Positions 1 through 10,503 of a stretch of DNA of 42,533 bases are shown piece by piece. Each line of letters opens with the position of its first letter. Position 1 is the first letter of the stretch. The position numbers were made by a program, and so were the translations under genes. This stretch comes from Diphasiastrum complanatum. Taxonomy: Eukaryota > Streptophyta > Lycopodiopsida > Lycopodiales > Lycopodiaceae. The notes under the pieces are model-generated. The model did no database searches. It was not told the origin of the DNA and worked only from the letters and a program-made list of their open reading frames with translations. Location of the stretch: positions 1 to 42,533 of the forward strand of contig MU835011.1 of the NCBI GenBank assembly GCA_029204225.1, read 5' to 3'.

Positions 1-32
1 TATGAAAGAAGTTCTGATATAAGAATGGAATG

Positions 33-43
33 ATTTGATACCA
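33..43 (-). promoter_or_regulatory. Primer-binding site of copia element B
   Basis: Read on the minus strand this is TGGTATCAAAT, directly after the LTR end ...TGACA. It matches the first eight bases of the usual initiator-Met tRNA primer site TGGTATCAGAGC and then departs. It shows that the body of this element runs leftward out of the window. Confidence 0.6.
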
Positions 44-1244
44 TGTCAGAAAGTGGTGTGCCAGAAGATAGGTCTAGTTCGAAAGAAACGAATGAAAATA
101 ATTTGCGTGTCTAGAAAGAAATCTTTTCGTGCATGGTAGAATAAACTATTTTTCTCTCTCACAATGCATGACTACGCCTATCAATTTCAAACAAAACAAT
201 AATGATAGAGATCATGTTTGAACTTATAGTAACTAACCTTGAGATCATCAGTACTATAGTGATTACGTAGCCAAACAATCAAGCATAAAAAATTATCAGA
301 CAAATAATTAGTCACGAAGATATACAGAAACACATACATTTTGAGATGAAGCTGAACGCAATAAAAGATAGTATTGATTCAGTATGCAAACAAAATAGAA
401 GTAAATCAGTACAATAAGTTGTGGATCGAAGTTGGCATACTCTATGCTATCTCTGAGTGGCTAGAATGAAAGTTTGAATTACGCACAATGCTGATAAGCA
501 GTAGCGCAATAGCAATCTCTAATGCAACTCTAAGAAGTGAGCTAGAATGCTCAGAAGTGTTCAAGCTCACAGGCTTGAGAGAGAGAGAGAGCTAACTATT
601 CAAAAACTTCTTCTGATAATTCTGATAACTTTGATACGGAAACTGTATGAATATGAACAACTATTTATACTAAAAAATTAGGTCGTCAATTGCGATCGCC
701 AGTTGGTTGGTGATCTGCTAGCATCCATCTGATTCCTTGTCATTGATTGTTGATAAGCGGTAAAATTGGCCATAAACATTCTGTCTGCATAAATGAACCA
801 AAATTGTAGCTCTGCAGAAATGAACTAAAACAGCCACAGACAATATTGTCGCAAAAAGACGACAGTGTCAAGATTTTGCGAAAAATGCAAAAAACTCGAA
901 GGTGCCTTAAAATCTCATTTAGGGTTGCTCCACACTTTGCTAGAGTCATTTCCTTAACATTTGAGGCTCCTTGAAAAAAAGCGAAAAATGCGATACTGTG
1001 ATTTTACACGAGATTCCTGAAAGGAAAAAAAATACGAAAAAGACGACACTGCATTTTTCAATGGGATTCCTGACAGGCGAAAAAGGTGACACTGTTGTGA
1101 ACTTTGTGTATTTCTATAGACTGTGTAAAACACTTAAAAAACTGCAGTCTACATAAAGACACAAAAAAATCTACAGAACTGGATAAACAATGGATGAAGA
1201 TTAAAACTAATCAGTCGATTGGTAAGAAGGAAACTAATCCAACA
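44..1244 (-). repeat. 5' LTR of copia element B (body lies outside the window)
   Basis: On the minus strand the segment starts TGTTGGATTAG and ends TGACA directly before a tRNA-Met-like primer site, so it has TG...CA ends and is about 1.2 kb. A TATA box (GTATAAATAG, + positions 661-670) lies near the middle, and a short GA/CT run lies at 577-592. Its first 100 bases resemble the 3' LTR that starts at 24605, including the TGTTGGAT start, an ATCCATT segment, CTGCAG and AAATACAC. The same 13-base string GTATAAATAGTTG is present at both TATA boxes. The right edge falls inside the protease of copia A, which suggests a nested insertion in the same orientation. The open frames inside it look accidental. 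Confidence 0.65.
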
Positions 1245-1400
1245 GATTCTTCTTTCACCTTTGATTGAATGTAATGAGTTGTCTCCAAGTTGCACAACTC
1301 TTGTATGGGTGAATGACTTGTAGTCCTTGAACCAGTTGTGATGGTGAGTCATGTGTTGAGTTGTGCCGAAATCTAGATACCAAGAATTGATATCCTATTG
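1245..1400 (-). pseudogene. Copia element A, protease fragment
   Basis: The minus frame reads WYLDFGTTQHMTHH followed by LGDNS and SIKGE, the aspartic protease motif and following segment of Ty1/copia Pol. The catalytic D-S-G-A has become D-F-G-T, so the protein would be inactive. The frame runs on from the gag fragment to the right and stops at the LTR of element B at 1244. Everything downstream (integrase, RT, RNase H) is missing from the window. This is a dead fragment. Confidence 0.7.
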
Positions 1401-1523
1401 TTCTCCGACTTTGGTCATGAAAGCTGTTTCATCTTGTTCTTGTGGCTGAATTGAATGACTGGTTGTAGCACCGTGTGTTTGTTATTAGAACTGCTTCTTT
1501 TTTTTGTTGTTGTTCTTCAAAGT

Positions 1524-2356
1524 TCAACACTGATCCTTGATTTCGTGGCCAATCCTCTTACAATATCTGCAGAATAGTTTATGCACTGGTTGGAATGATG
1601 AAGGACTTGAATTCGATCCTAAACCAAAATTTGATCCAGACCGCATGTTGCTCTTCTTGTCAATATAACCTGACTTTGTAGATCTCTTGGATCTAAACTT
1701 CTGATTTTTCAAATATAGAGTTTGAGGATCCGATCTTGAGCTTGAGGAGGATGTTGATCTTCTGATCTCCTCTTGTAGAAGCAGCGATATTGCCCTTGAT
1801 AGAGTGAGGTGCTCCTGGGTAGAAATTGCCAGTACCAAATTTTCGTAGGCTTCAGGTAGACTTGATAATAGAGTCATGAATGCATCGAAATCTTCTATGA
1901 CTGAGCCAGTTGCAGTCATCTACTCCATAAGATTTTTGAACATGTTGAGATGACTCAAACACTGTCTTCGTTAGACATCCTCATGGTGAAGAATTTCTTT
2001 CTCAAGAGTTACTTAGAAGTAACAACCCTGATATCGTAGAGAGTAGCAGTCTGAACAGCACGTATGTGACTAATCTGAGTATACTTGATGTTGAGGGTGA
2101 TCATGGCAAATGCTTTGCCATCTCTCAGTCTCCACTTGGTGATGCTGGCTACATCACCTTTTGGTTTGAGCTCTATGCCATCAACGATGTCCCACAATTC
2201 TTTGGCTAGTAGTATAACTTTCATCTTGAATTTCCAGAGATGGTAATTATCTCCATCGAGTTTGTCAATGAGAGATGGACTAGATGATGGATCCATTCTG
2301 GTTGAATGAGATCGTTGGTAGAAACAACGATTGTCGGAATATTGTTGGCTGCGCAT
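1524..2356 (-). pseudogene. Copia element A, gag (broken)
   Basis: Two minus-strand frames cover a copia Gag. The right one (2009-2356) carries the N-terminal segment with LDGDNYHLWKFKMK and LAKELWDIVDG, typical of the UBN2/DUF4219-type Gag start. The left one (1524-1919) has the middle LLSSLPEAYENLV and a zinc knuckle CRYCKRIGHEIKDQC. The knuckle spacing is C-x2-C-x4-H-x5-C, one residue longer than usual, and the frame ends at that Cys. Between the two frames (1920-2008) the reading is lost through frame changes. Gag would package element RNA into virus-like particles; this copy cannot do so. A relative with an intact gag is at 37930-38802. Confidence 0.75.
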
Positions 2357-2427
2357 TTGCTAGATAGAGATCTTGGTAGAAACAAGACTGATAATCCGCA
2401 GTAGAAATGCTAAATACTGAAATTTCT

Positions 2428-2439
2428 GCTCTGATACCA
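2428..2439 (-). promoter_or_regulatory. Primer-binding site of copia element A
   Basis: On the minus strand this is TGGTATCAGAGC, a perfect 12-base copy of the initiator-Met tRNA primer site used by many plant retroelements. It lies between the LTR end ...TTATGACA and the gag region, as expected for first-strand priming. Confidence 0.85.
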
Positions 2440-2855
2440 TGTCATAAAATCGTCGGGACAGGTAGTGGAAGATTGAGCATGGTCATTTAGGAGCGGAGAC
2501 ACAATAGTTAGCAGCAAAAAATACTCAAGATGAATTATTCATACCAAATTGCACAAATGAACAATATAGTAGTGAGACAGAAAAATTGCACTCTGATTGA
2601 TATCAACAGTGAGTACAATGGCTTGAAGTGATAACTTCAGCTTGCTGAGTATATTAATGCTGGCTACAAAAAAACTCTGATTATAATGCTAAAAACAAAA
2701 CTTGATTAACGTTTTTTTCTCTTGATTCAGCTAGTAGTATATATTTACAAGTGTCTTCAAAAATATATTACAATATATTGTTGGCATGAATTTTCTTCGT
2801 TGCATCAACCCACGGATCTCAGTCCTTACTAAGATCAAGTTGATTGCTTCCAACA
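2440..2855 (-). repeat. Probable 5' LTR of copia element A
   Basis: The inner edge is fixed by the adjoining primer site. The outer edge is my best guess: on the minus strand TGTTGGAAGC begins at 2855, giving a TG...CA LTR of 416 bp with an AT-rich TATA-like stretch (AAATATATAC) about 100 bases in. No second copy is present in the window to confirm the length, so the outer edge could lie further right. Confidence 0.45.
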
Positions 2856-3416
2856 AGGAACATATTTCAACAAACCTCATTTTACAATAGAATTTCCTAG
2901 TTCTGACACAAATCAATCGGACTTGTAATCAGTGACTCTTCTACTACAAGAGTTTCTTTTAATTTCCTTCTCTTACATCTTCAAACCAGATATCCACTAT
3001 AATCCTTAAAGAATTTCTGTAATATCTAAATATCCTATCATTTCTGATTCTTGAAAACAAGTCCGTCATCTTTCATATAACAAATTCATCTTGGAATCTA
3101 TAATAGATGTTTCTCCTTGAAGACTTTTCCTACTTCTCTCCCTTTTTAAATAGGAAACGACGCGAGTTTCCAAGGGATGCATATCCATCTAGATTTGCCC
3201 TAGGAGAAGTTTCAAAGAAAAGATCCGAAAAAATCTTGAAAGTCAAAAAAGAGGTGTTGCATCATTGTTAGTTGTTAAAAATGTCACTTCAAACTTGATA
3301 TACTTGGCCAATCTTGAGATATGAGATCATGATAGGATGTGGATTCTGTTTCCACATATGAAAAGATGTACATAACCTATTTTTATAGAGTTATATTGAT
3401 TTTAGATGGATCTACC
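2856..3416. other. Unassigned AT-rich spacer between two retroelements
   Basis: This lies between the probable LTR of copia A and the LTR of gypsy 1. I see no coding frame, RNA gene or clear repeat. Part of it could belong to a longer copia A LTR. Confidence 0.4.
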
Positions 3417-3774
3417 TGTAATAGATCCTAACACCACAGTAGGGAAAACACTAACTGATCCACCCAACCTTGTCTACTCCCTGATATAAAGTAAGCCCCT
3501 CCTAGCCCAGTGTGAAGACTGGTAGCATGCTACTACCAAGTTTCGGCCACGTGGCACTGACGTGGCCGACTGCACGTCGGGACTCAACTGGGGGCCCTAT
3601 CCTGTTGACAGAGTCCCTAGGCTGTGTTAGGCCCGCCATGGCTATGGACCGTGTTGGGACACACTACTCACACTATCTTGTCCTGTTGATCATGTACGCT
3701 GGACACCACCCTGACTGTGGTATCTGACCTGTCTGTGTTTTCTAGGGTTCGGCATTGGTTACGAGCTCATAACA
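3417..3774 (-). repeat. 3' LTR of chromovirus copy 1
   Basis: On the minus strand the segment starts TGTTATGAGC directly after a purine tract (TTAAGGGGGAGGGAG, + 3775-3789), which is the polypurine tract that primes plus-strand synthesis. It ends ATCTATTACA, giving short inverted ends TGTTA/TTACA and a length of 358 bp. A TATA-like TTTATATC lies at + 3481-3490. No matching 5' LTR remains in the window. Confidence 0.65.
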
Positions 3775-3789
3775 CTCCCTCCCCCTTAA
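3775..3789 (-). promoter_or_regulatory. Polypurine tract of chromovirus copy 1
   Basis: AAGGGGGAGGGAG on the minus strand, overlapping the stop codon of the chromodomain frame and abutting the LTR. It is the usual priming site for plus-strand DNA. Confidence 0.7.
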
Positions 3790-5110
3790 GAATCGTCTTG
3801 GTCCTCTAAGACAAAGTCTGAAAAAATCTTGCGAAGGACGCTGCCTCTTTTCCAAGTGGCATTCTCAATAGGCTGATCATTCCACTTAACTAGATATTCT
3901 CGGTATAGAGTATGACGAGTCTGCGTCTCTCTACTATCAAGAATCTCCTATGGTCCATGTGGAGGTTGTTGAGGATCCAATGGGAGAACTAGAATACTGT
4001 CCCCTACCAGATTGTCTGATCTGGTTAAGGCTTTTCGTAACTGACTTACATGAAAGACTGGAAAAACCTTACTGATGTGTGGGAGTTATAGTTCATAGGT
4101 GACCTCGCCTAGTCTCCTATTGATGGTAAAGGGACCACAATACCTTGGAGACAACTTAGCACACACTCCTGATTTGAGGGTTTTAGAGTCAACTGGGACT
4201 CTCCAGTAGACTTTCTCACCAGTGGAGAGCTGCAAATCCCGTCAGTGTGGATCTACATAATGCCTGGCTCGATCCTGGGACTGCCTAATGCTACGCTTAG
4301 CATGTTCTATCATCTGGTTTAGGTCCTCTAAAAAGTTTCTGGCGGCTTCAACTTTTTCTTGTTTAAACCCTACAACTGTGGGTGAGTGTGGCTGAAAACC
4401 GTACATCAGCATAAATGGGCTGTATCCCATATCTGAATGTTTGGTACTGTTGTAAGCAAACTCTAATATTGAGAGATATTCCTCCCAATTAGTCTGCTTC
4501 TTGTTGACGTATGCACGAAGCATATCCTCCAGCACTTGATTTACTCTTTCTGTTTGACCGTCCATCTGTGGATGGTCGGTGCTACTCATATTAAGTTTAG
4601 TATGGAGATGATGGAATACTGCCCTCCAAAATTTTCTAGTAAACCTACTATCCCGGTCGCTGACTATGCCGGAAGGTAGACCATACAATTTAAATAGCCC
4701 GTCTACAAACAACCTTGCTAACTCTGGAGCTCTAACGGTTGTTTTGGTCAGAATGAAATGAGCCATTTTAGTCAGACGGTCAATTGTGACCCATATAGCG
4801 TCATTACCATTTTGGGCTTTAGGCAGGCCTACTATAGAATCCATGGAGATACTCTCCCATTTACCAGCTGGTATTTCTAAGGGATGCAACAACCCTCCTG
4901 CCTTTAAACGCTCTGCTTTATTTACTTGACATTTCTGGCAACTGGTTACATACTGGTGGACGTCCTTTTTCATACTGGGCCAGAAAAATTGCCTACGAAG
5001 AAGCTCATAGGTCTTCTGTATGCCTGGGTTCCCGCGCTAGAATTGTCATGACATTCATATAGGACCTGCTGCCTATAATCCTCTGAATTGGGGACACATA
5101 CTCTCTCTCT
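3786..5110 (-). pseudogene. Chromovirus copy 1, integrase with chromodomain (broken)
   Basis: Ty3/gypsy integrase on the minus strand. The zinc-binding N-terminus is at about 4960-5110, with the ECHD histidine, the second His changed to Asn (GNPG), and the CQKC pair. The catalytic core (4242-4973) keeps SMDSIVGLP, SDRDSRF and GQTERVNQ, that is D, D and E. A GPF motif (about 4130) follows, then a chromodomain at about 3790-3950 reading LYREYLVKWNDQPIENATWK and ending LEDQDDS before the polypurine tract. Breaks: a one-base frameshift between the two zinc-domain halves, and in-frame stops near 4240, 4090 and 3950. The chromodomain marks the element as a chromovirus, a group in which it is thought to direct insertion to marked chromatin. 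Confidence 0.85.
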
Positions 5111-5146
5111 ATAGAGCAAGTACTCATTTTGAATGAAATATTGTTT

Positions 5147-6760
5147 TCATTTGAATCCTTGAGTCAACTGACCCTCAACCACTAGGGTTTGCTTGGGTAA
5201 TACAGGCTTAGAATTTTCAACGTCATCTGATGACGTATACTCGAACTCATCATCATCCTCAACGGAAGCTACCATATTCTTGGATGAACTGGCACCAGCC
5301 CCGAGAATTAGTTTTGGAGTCTCTAACTGTCTGTTCTGGACTGAGTTCCAGATAGTAGAGAAGAATGCATCATGCTGGCATTTCCCTCTCAATGACTCGA
5401 GTACTTCATTACGAATCTGAGTAAAACTCAGCTCGTTTATCACAGGCATTCTGCTAAAGGCATCTTCTACTGTATTGAATTTTCCACGCCTATATCTGAT
5501 AGACATGTCAAACTCTTGCATCAACTCTGCCCAAGGAGCTTTCCGACCTCTAAGCTCAGGTCGATTACAAAGGTATCTGAGACTCTCATGGTCTGTCAGG
5601 ACCTCAAAGTTGGCACCATACAAATAATGCCTCCAAGTCTCAAGGGCATGGACTATAGAAAAGAGTTCCTTTTCATAGGCACTATACCTAGTCTGAACTG
5701 ACTCGAGTTTTTTACTCTCGAATGCAACTCGTCGTCCACCCTGAGTTAGCACAACACCTACTGCAAAGTTGCTAGCATCTGTTTCGACCACAAATGGCTG
5801 ATTGGGGTCGACGACTTTTAAAACTAGTGCTGTAGCTAAGACTTTTTTGAGAGCATCAAAGCTCTCCTGCTGTGCGGACTCCCAAATGAACTCCTTTCCC
5901 TTCCCCTTAAGAAGATTTGTCATTGGAACTGCTATATGAGCATATTCCTTGACAAATCGTCTGTAATATCTCGCCAAAGCAAGAAAGATCTGAAGTTCCA
6001 AAATATTTTGAGGTCTCAACCAACTGAGTATGGCTTTAACCTCATTTGGGTCCATCTTAATCCCATCTGAAGAGATAATGTGACCCAAATATGCTACTTC
6101 TTCAACGAAGAATTCACACTTGGATTGTTTAGCATAAAGCTTATGCTTTATGAGCAGTCAAAATACCTTTCTGAGGTGTTTTAGATGCTCCTTCCTCGTT
6201 TTGCTATAGACGAGGATGTCATCTAAAAATACGACTACAAACTTACCCAAGTATGGTCTGAGGACACTGTTCATCAAGGTCATAAAGGTAGCTGGAGCAT
6301 TTGTGAGTCCAAATGGCATCACCTTAAACTCATAATGACCGTGACGAGTCCTAAAAGCTGTTTTCGAAACATCTTCCGATTTTATACGGACTTGATGATA
6401 TCCCAATCTGAGGTCTATTTTGCTGAAAAACTTAGCCCCGTCGAGTTGATCAAACAACTCGTCTGCCCGAGGCATAGGGTATTTATTCTTAATTGTGACT
6501 TTATTGAGGGTTCTGTAATCTACGCAAAGATGCATAGACCCCACTTTCTTTTTCACCAATAGGACTGGTGAAGCCCATGGTGAACTACTATTCTGAATTT
6601 GGCCTTTCCCAAGATAATCTGTTAACTGCCTAGTTAATTCGTCATCCTCTGTTTGGCTGACGCGATATGGAGGTTTAGAAACAGGTGTTGTACCTGGTAC
6701 TAGGTTTATTACATGATCTTCCTCTCTGCTAGGTGGTAAACCATGAGGTAATCTTCAGGA
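5147..6760 (-). pseudogene. Chromovirus copy 1, reverse transcriptase and RNase H (broken)
   Basis: The RT palm is at 6158-6559 ([42 protein letters not shown] with the catalytic Asp pair). The RT connection and RNase H are at 5147-6088 (YLGHI region, VVETDASNFAVG with the first RNase H Asp, YSAYEKELFSIVHALETWRHYL, LTDHESLRYL). The frame is cut by a TGA near 6158 where copy 2 has an Arg codon, and by further lesions near 6100 and at 6560-6760 where the RT N-terminus loses frame. The RNase H core is better preserved here than in copy 2. The decay is mild, consistent with a fairly recent insertion. Confidence 0.88.
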
Positions 6761-8152
6761 AAAACATCTCTAAATTTAGACAATAAAGTTTCTAACTTTT
6801 TAACCAGGGTGTAGTTGATGAAATTATGGATTGCCCCATCATCAACCATAACTCTTACTGACTGGTTACCAACTTTCCCATGCATACATACTAGGTCATG
6901 CGGCCCAAAGCTGAAGAGTCTCGCTAGCATTGTAGAGGTCAGCTGGCAACAGTGTTCATGATCTTCATGATACACTTTGATCTCAGAATCTGCCGAGTCA
7001 CTGGGGAAACATACAGTCTGAACAAGATGAACTTGTTTTTTATCTTTCTTATATTTTTTTAGTGAAAGACTCCTTGGGACACTTTCTGAGTGTGTGTCCC
7101 TTGCCCATACACACAAAGAACAAACGTTCTAGTTTGGCTTTCTCAAAATCATCTGGTTTTAAGGGCTGTATGAGTGAAGGGCATTTCTGAGGAGCTTCAC
7201 CTTTAAATTTATCTTCTTTCTTTCTTTTTAAAAATTTCTTTTTAAATTGAAAGTCTTTCTGAGGAGGCTGCTGAGAAAGTGGTTGTTGTCTCGCCCTCTT
7301 CCTACCCATTGAATCATCATAGATTTGAGCATATCTGAGAGCTTGCTCAAGGGTAGTAGGCGAGTTTCTTTGGACCTCTACTTTATATTCATCTTTGAGG
7401 CCACGGACAAATCCCCTGATTTTCTGATAGTCATCCATATTTTTAATCTTTAAAATTGCTTCTCGATACTACGAGATATATTGGATGAGGGACTTGTCCA
7501 TTACTGTTCTCTCCCAGGCTTCCTAGTCTCTATCAAGTTCATTTTTTGGTAGAAATTCTCTTAGGAAAGCTTTTTCAAAAGCTTTCCATGACCGGAGAGT
7601 CTGCCCAGTCTCCTGGAGATTTAACCACCACTTATAGGCCATAGGCCCTAAGGAAAGACTGGTCTCAATAGCTTGCAAATGGTCAGGGGTCTGTTTAAGA
7701 ACATGAATGTTCTTCCATTTGCTGAGGAAGGTTTGTAGAATATCTGCATTTCTATCCTTCTCTTCCCCATTAAAAGTAGGAGGTTTTAAATCTTTAAAAA
7801 CACTGGGGTGAGACCGTAAAGTCTCACCCGAAACTGATGGAAGTGGAGAAGGGGATAACTGAGAAGTGGAGGGAAGGCTTCCTTTCACAGAACTCAAAAT
7901 CAACTTTTTGAGTTCAGCGAACGAGTCGTCCACATTGGACTTGAAATTGGCTAATGCCAACTTCAGTTCATCCACTTCTGTTACCAATTGGAGAAACTGC
8001 TCCTTGGTAACTAGTTCGTCGAGTTCTTTGGCAAACTGTTCCTGTTCTTCCACTTCCATGGGTTCCTTTCCTTTTTTGTAAGCCAAGGCTTCTGTTTCAA
8101 GTTCATCGAAGCCTCCCTCCTGGGGTTGATCAGGTCCCTGAGGAGTGGTCAT
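6700..8152 (-). pseudogene. Chromovirus copy 1, gag-protease (broken, with a deletion)
   Basis: Gag starts at an ATG at 8152 (MTTPQGPDQPQ). An acidic, coiled-coil-like N-terminus follows, then the capsid-type retrotrans_gag region (WLNLQETGQTLRSWKAFEKA), a Lys/Gln-rich stretch and a zinc knuckle. The frame is broken by a TAG near 7525 and again near 7470, and shifts near 7060. The protease start VMVDDGAIHNFI is present, but the sequence then jumps to the RT leader ([10 protein letters not shown]): about 400 bases present in copy 2 (10015-10440), covering the rest of the protease, are deleted. The knuckle reads FFVCMGKGHTLRKC, so the first Cys of CCHC is Phe, as in copy 2. Confidence 0.85.
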
Positions 8153-8684
8153 CTTCGGAACTGAAAGAGAGCTACCTTAACCTCTGAAGAAAAAAGTCTA
8201 AAAGACTAATTTACAACTGTACAAGGGAAAGAAAATATGACTTAGTTGTTTCTGAGGACTGTACTTCCAAAGAAAGAATGAAGAGAAACCCTCTCAACTC
8301 TTTTACCCAAGATTTCAGACCTGTTGTCCCAAAAAATGCCAGTTTGAAACTTCAAAACAGTGCCAAATTTTTTGGTTCTTGAGTTGAGTAGCTAACTGAT
8401 CTGATTTTAGGTGTGGGACTCCAACAAATCGAGTAAAAATCGGAAATTTACAAAAGAAAATCCGGAAGTTTTGAAGTCCCTGCCCTCGCTGGTTGGACAA
8501 CAACCTGTCTGACCTGATTTGTCCAATTTACAGCTCTAAAATCACCTCAAATCTCCGATTTGACCCAAGTCTGTAGATCGCTGGTTTGTAGCAAGTAAGT
8601 TTGAAGCTCAAACTCCTGAGAATTCACAACAAACAGGGATGAATTTTCATCTTTTCTCCTCCCTATCCAGCGCTGACCATGCAT
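8153..8684 (-). other. Untranslated leader of chromovirus copy 1
   Basis: About 530 bases upstream of gag that match 11794-12325 (leader of copy 2) almost base for base. No primer site or 5' LTR follows: at 8684 the leader stops inside the shared string GACC(A/T)TGC and runs directly into the RNase H coding region of copy 2. Confidence 0.8.
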
Positions 8685-10005
8685 CTGCTACTGTATTGAA
8701 TTTTTCACGGCTATATCTTATAGACATGTCAAACTCTTGCATCAACTCTTCCCAACCAGCTTTCCGACCTCTAAGCTCAGGTTGATTGCAAAGGTATCTG
8801 AGACTCTCATGATCTGTCAAGACCTCAAAGTTGGCACCATACAGATAATGCCTCCAAGTCTTAAGGGCATGGACTATAGAAAAGAGTTCCTTTTCATAGG
8901 CACTGTACCTAGTCTGAGTTGGCTCGAGTTTTTAACTCTCAAATGCAACTCGTCGTCCACCCTGAGTTAGCACAACACCTACTGCAAAGTTGCTAGCATA
9001 TGTTTCGACCACAAATGGCTGATTGGGGTCGACGACTTTTAAAACGGGTGTTGTAGCTAAGACTTTTCTGAGAGCATCAAAGCTCTCCTGCTGTGCGGAC
9101 TTCCAAATGAACTCCTTTCCCTTCCCCTTAAGGAGATTTGTCATAGGGACTGCTATCTGAGCATATTCCTTGACAAATCGTCTGTAATATCCCGCTAGAC
9201 CAAGAAAGATTCGAAGTTCCAAAATATTCTGAGGTCTCAGCCAACTGAGTATGGCTTTAACCTTATTTGGGTCCATCTTAATCCCATCTGAAGAGATAAT
9301 GTGACCCAAATATGCTACTTCTTCAACAAAGAATTCACACTTGGATTGTTTAGCATAGAGCTTATGCTTTCTGAGCAGTCGAAACACCTTTCTGAGGTGT
9401 TTTAGATGCTCCTTCCTCGTTTTGCTGTAAACGAGGATGTCATCTAGAAATACGACTACGAACTTACCCAAGTATGGTCTGAGGACACTGTTCATCAAGG
9501 TCATAAAGGTAGCTGGAGTATTTGTGAGCCCAAATGGCATCACCTTAAACTCATAATGACCATGACGAGTCCTAAAAGCTGTTTTCGAGACATCTTCCGA
9601 TTTTATACGGACTTGATGATATCCCGATATGAGGTCTATTTTGCTGAAAAACTTAGTCCCGTCGAGTTGGTCAAACAACTCGTCTGCCCGAGGCATAGGG
9701 TATTTATTCTTAATTGTGACTTTATTGAGGGCTCTGTAATCTACGCAAAGATGCATAGACCCCTCTTTCTTTCTCACCAATAGGACTGGTGAAGCCCATG
9801 GTGAACTACTGGTCTGAATTTGGCCTTTCCCAAGATAATCTGTTAACTGCCTAGTTATTTCGTCATCCTCTGTTTGGCTGACCCGATATGGAGGTTTAGA
9901 AACAGGTGCTGTACCTGGTACTAGGTTTATTACATGATCTACCTCTTTGCTATGTGGTAAACCATGTGGTAAATCTTCAGGAAAAACATCTTTAAATTTA
10001 GACAA
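8685..10005 (-). pseudogene. Chromovirus copy 2, RT and truncated RNase H
   Basis: A long minus frame (8932-10005) holds the complete [71 protein letters not shown], then [13 protein letters not shown] and the start of RNase H. The first RNase H catalytic residue is lost (ETYAS instead of ETDAS in copy 1), and a TAA ends the frame at FES* (8932). RNase H homology continues to 8685 and is then cut off. The rest of RNase H and all of integrase are missing. RT itself is uninterrupted, unlike that of copy 1. Nucleotide identity with copy 1 looks above 90 percent by eye. Confidence 0.88.
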
Positions 10006-10113
10006 TAAAATTTCTAATTTACTGATTTTCTGCTGAATAGAACTGAAAATAGAAACTTCAGGAATAAACTGAAAGTCACATAAGAATACCTGATGGTCTT
10101 CGTCTTGGATTAG

Positions 10114-10503
10114 CTAACAGAGCTCTAAACTACAGACCTTAGGACTGTTGGGAACATCATGTTCCCCATGCAACTGGATCTCTCGGCCTTTATGCTGAAA
10201 GCTGAGGGTGTTCTCCTGATAGTTTCTGTGGAGGGAAGGTCCTAAACTGTAGAGCCAATCTCTCCCGAGAACAATATCTGTTCGATCCAGGTGCATTATC
10301 TAAAAATTAATTTCATCTTGGTACCCCTGAATACCAAGGTTTAGCCTACTTACCATAGTTTCCCATATTTTTTTATCTTCACCCTTAGCTAATGAAACTA
10401 TGTACCTATGTTGACTAGGTACTTCTGGTAGTTTAAGCTTTTTAACCAGGGTGTAGTCGATGAAATTATGGGTTGCCCCATCATCAACCATAAGTCTTAC
10501 TAA
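10114..10503 (-). pseudogene. Chromovirus copy 2, aspartic protease
   Basis: Two minus frames (10300-10491 and 10114-10296) carry a retropepsin: MVDDGATHNFIDYTLVKKL with the active-site Asp in D-D-G-A (commonly D-S-G-A), then DIVLGRDWLYSLGP, the conserved C-terminal ILG-W motif. They are split by a single stop near 10297. A TAG at 10504-10506 separates the protease from gag where copy 1 has a Gln codon. This segment supplies what is deleted from copy 1. Confidence 0.8.
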
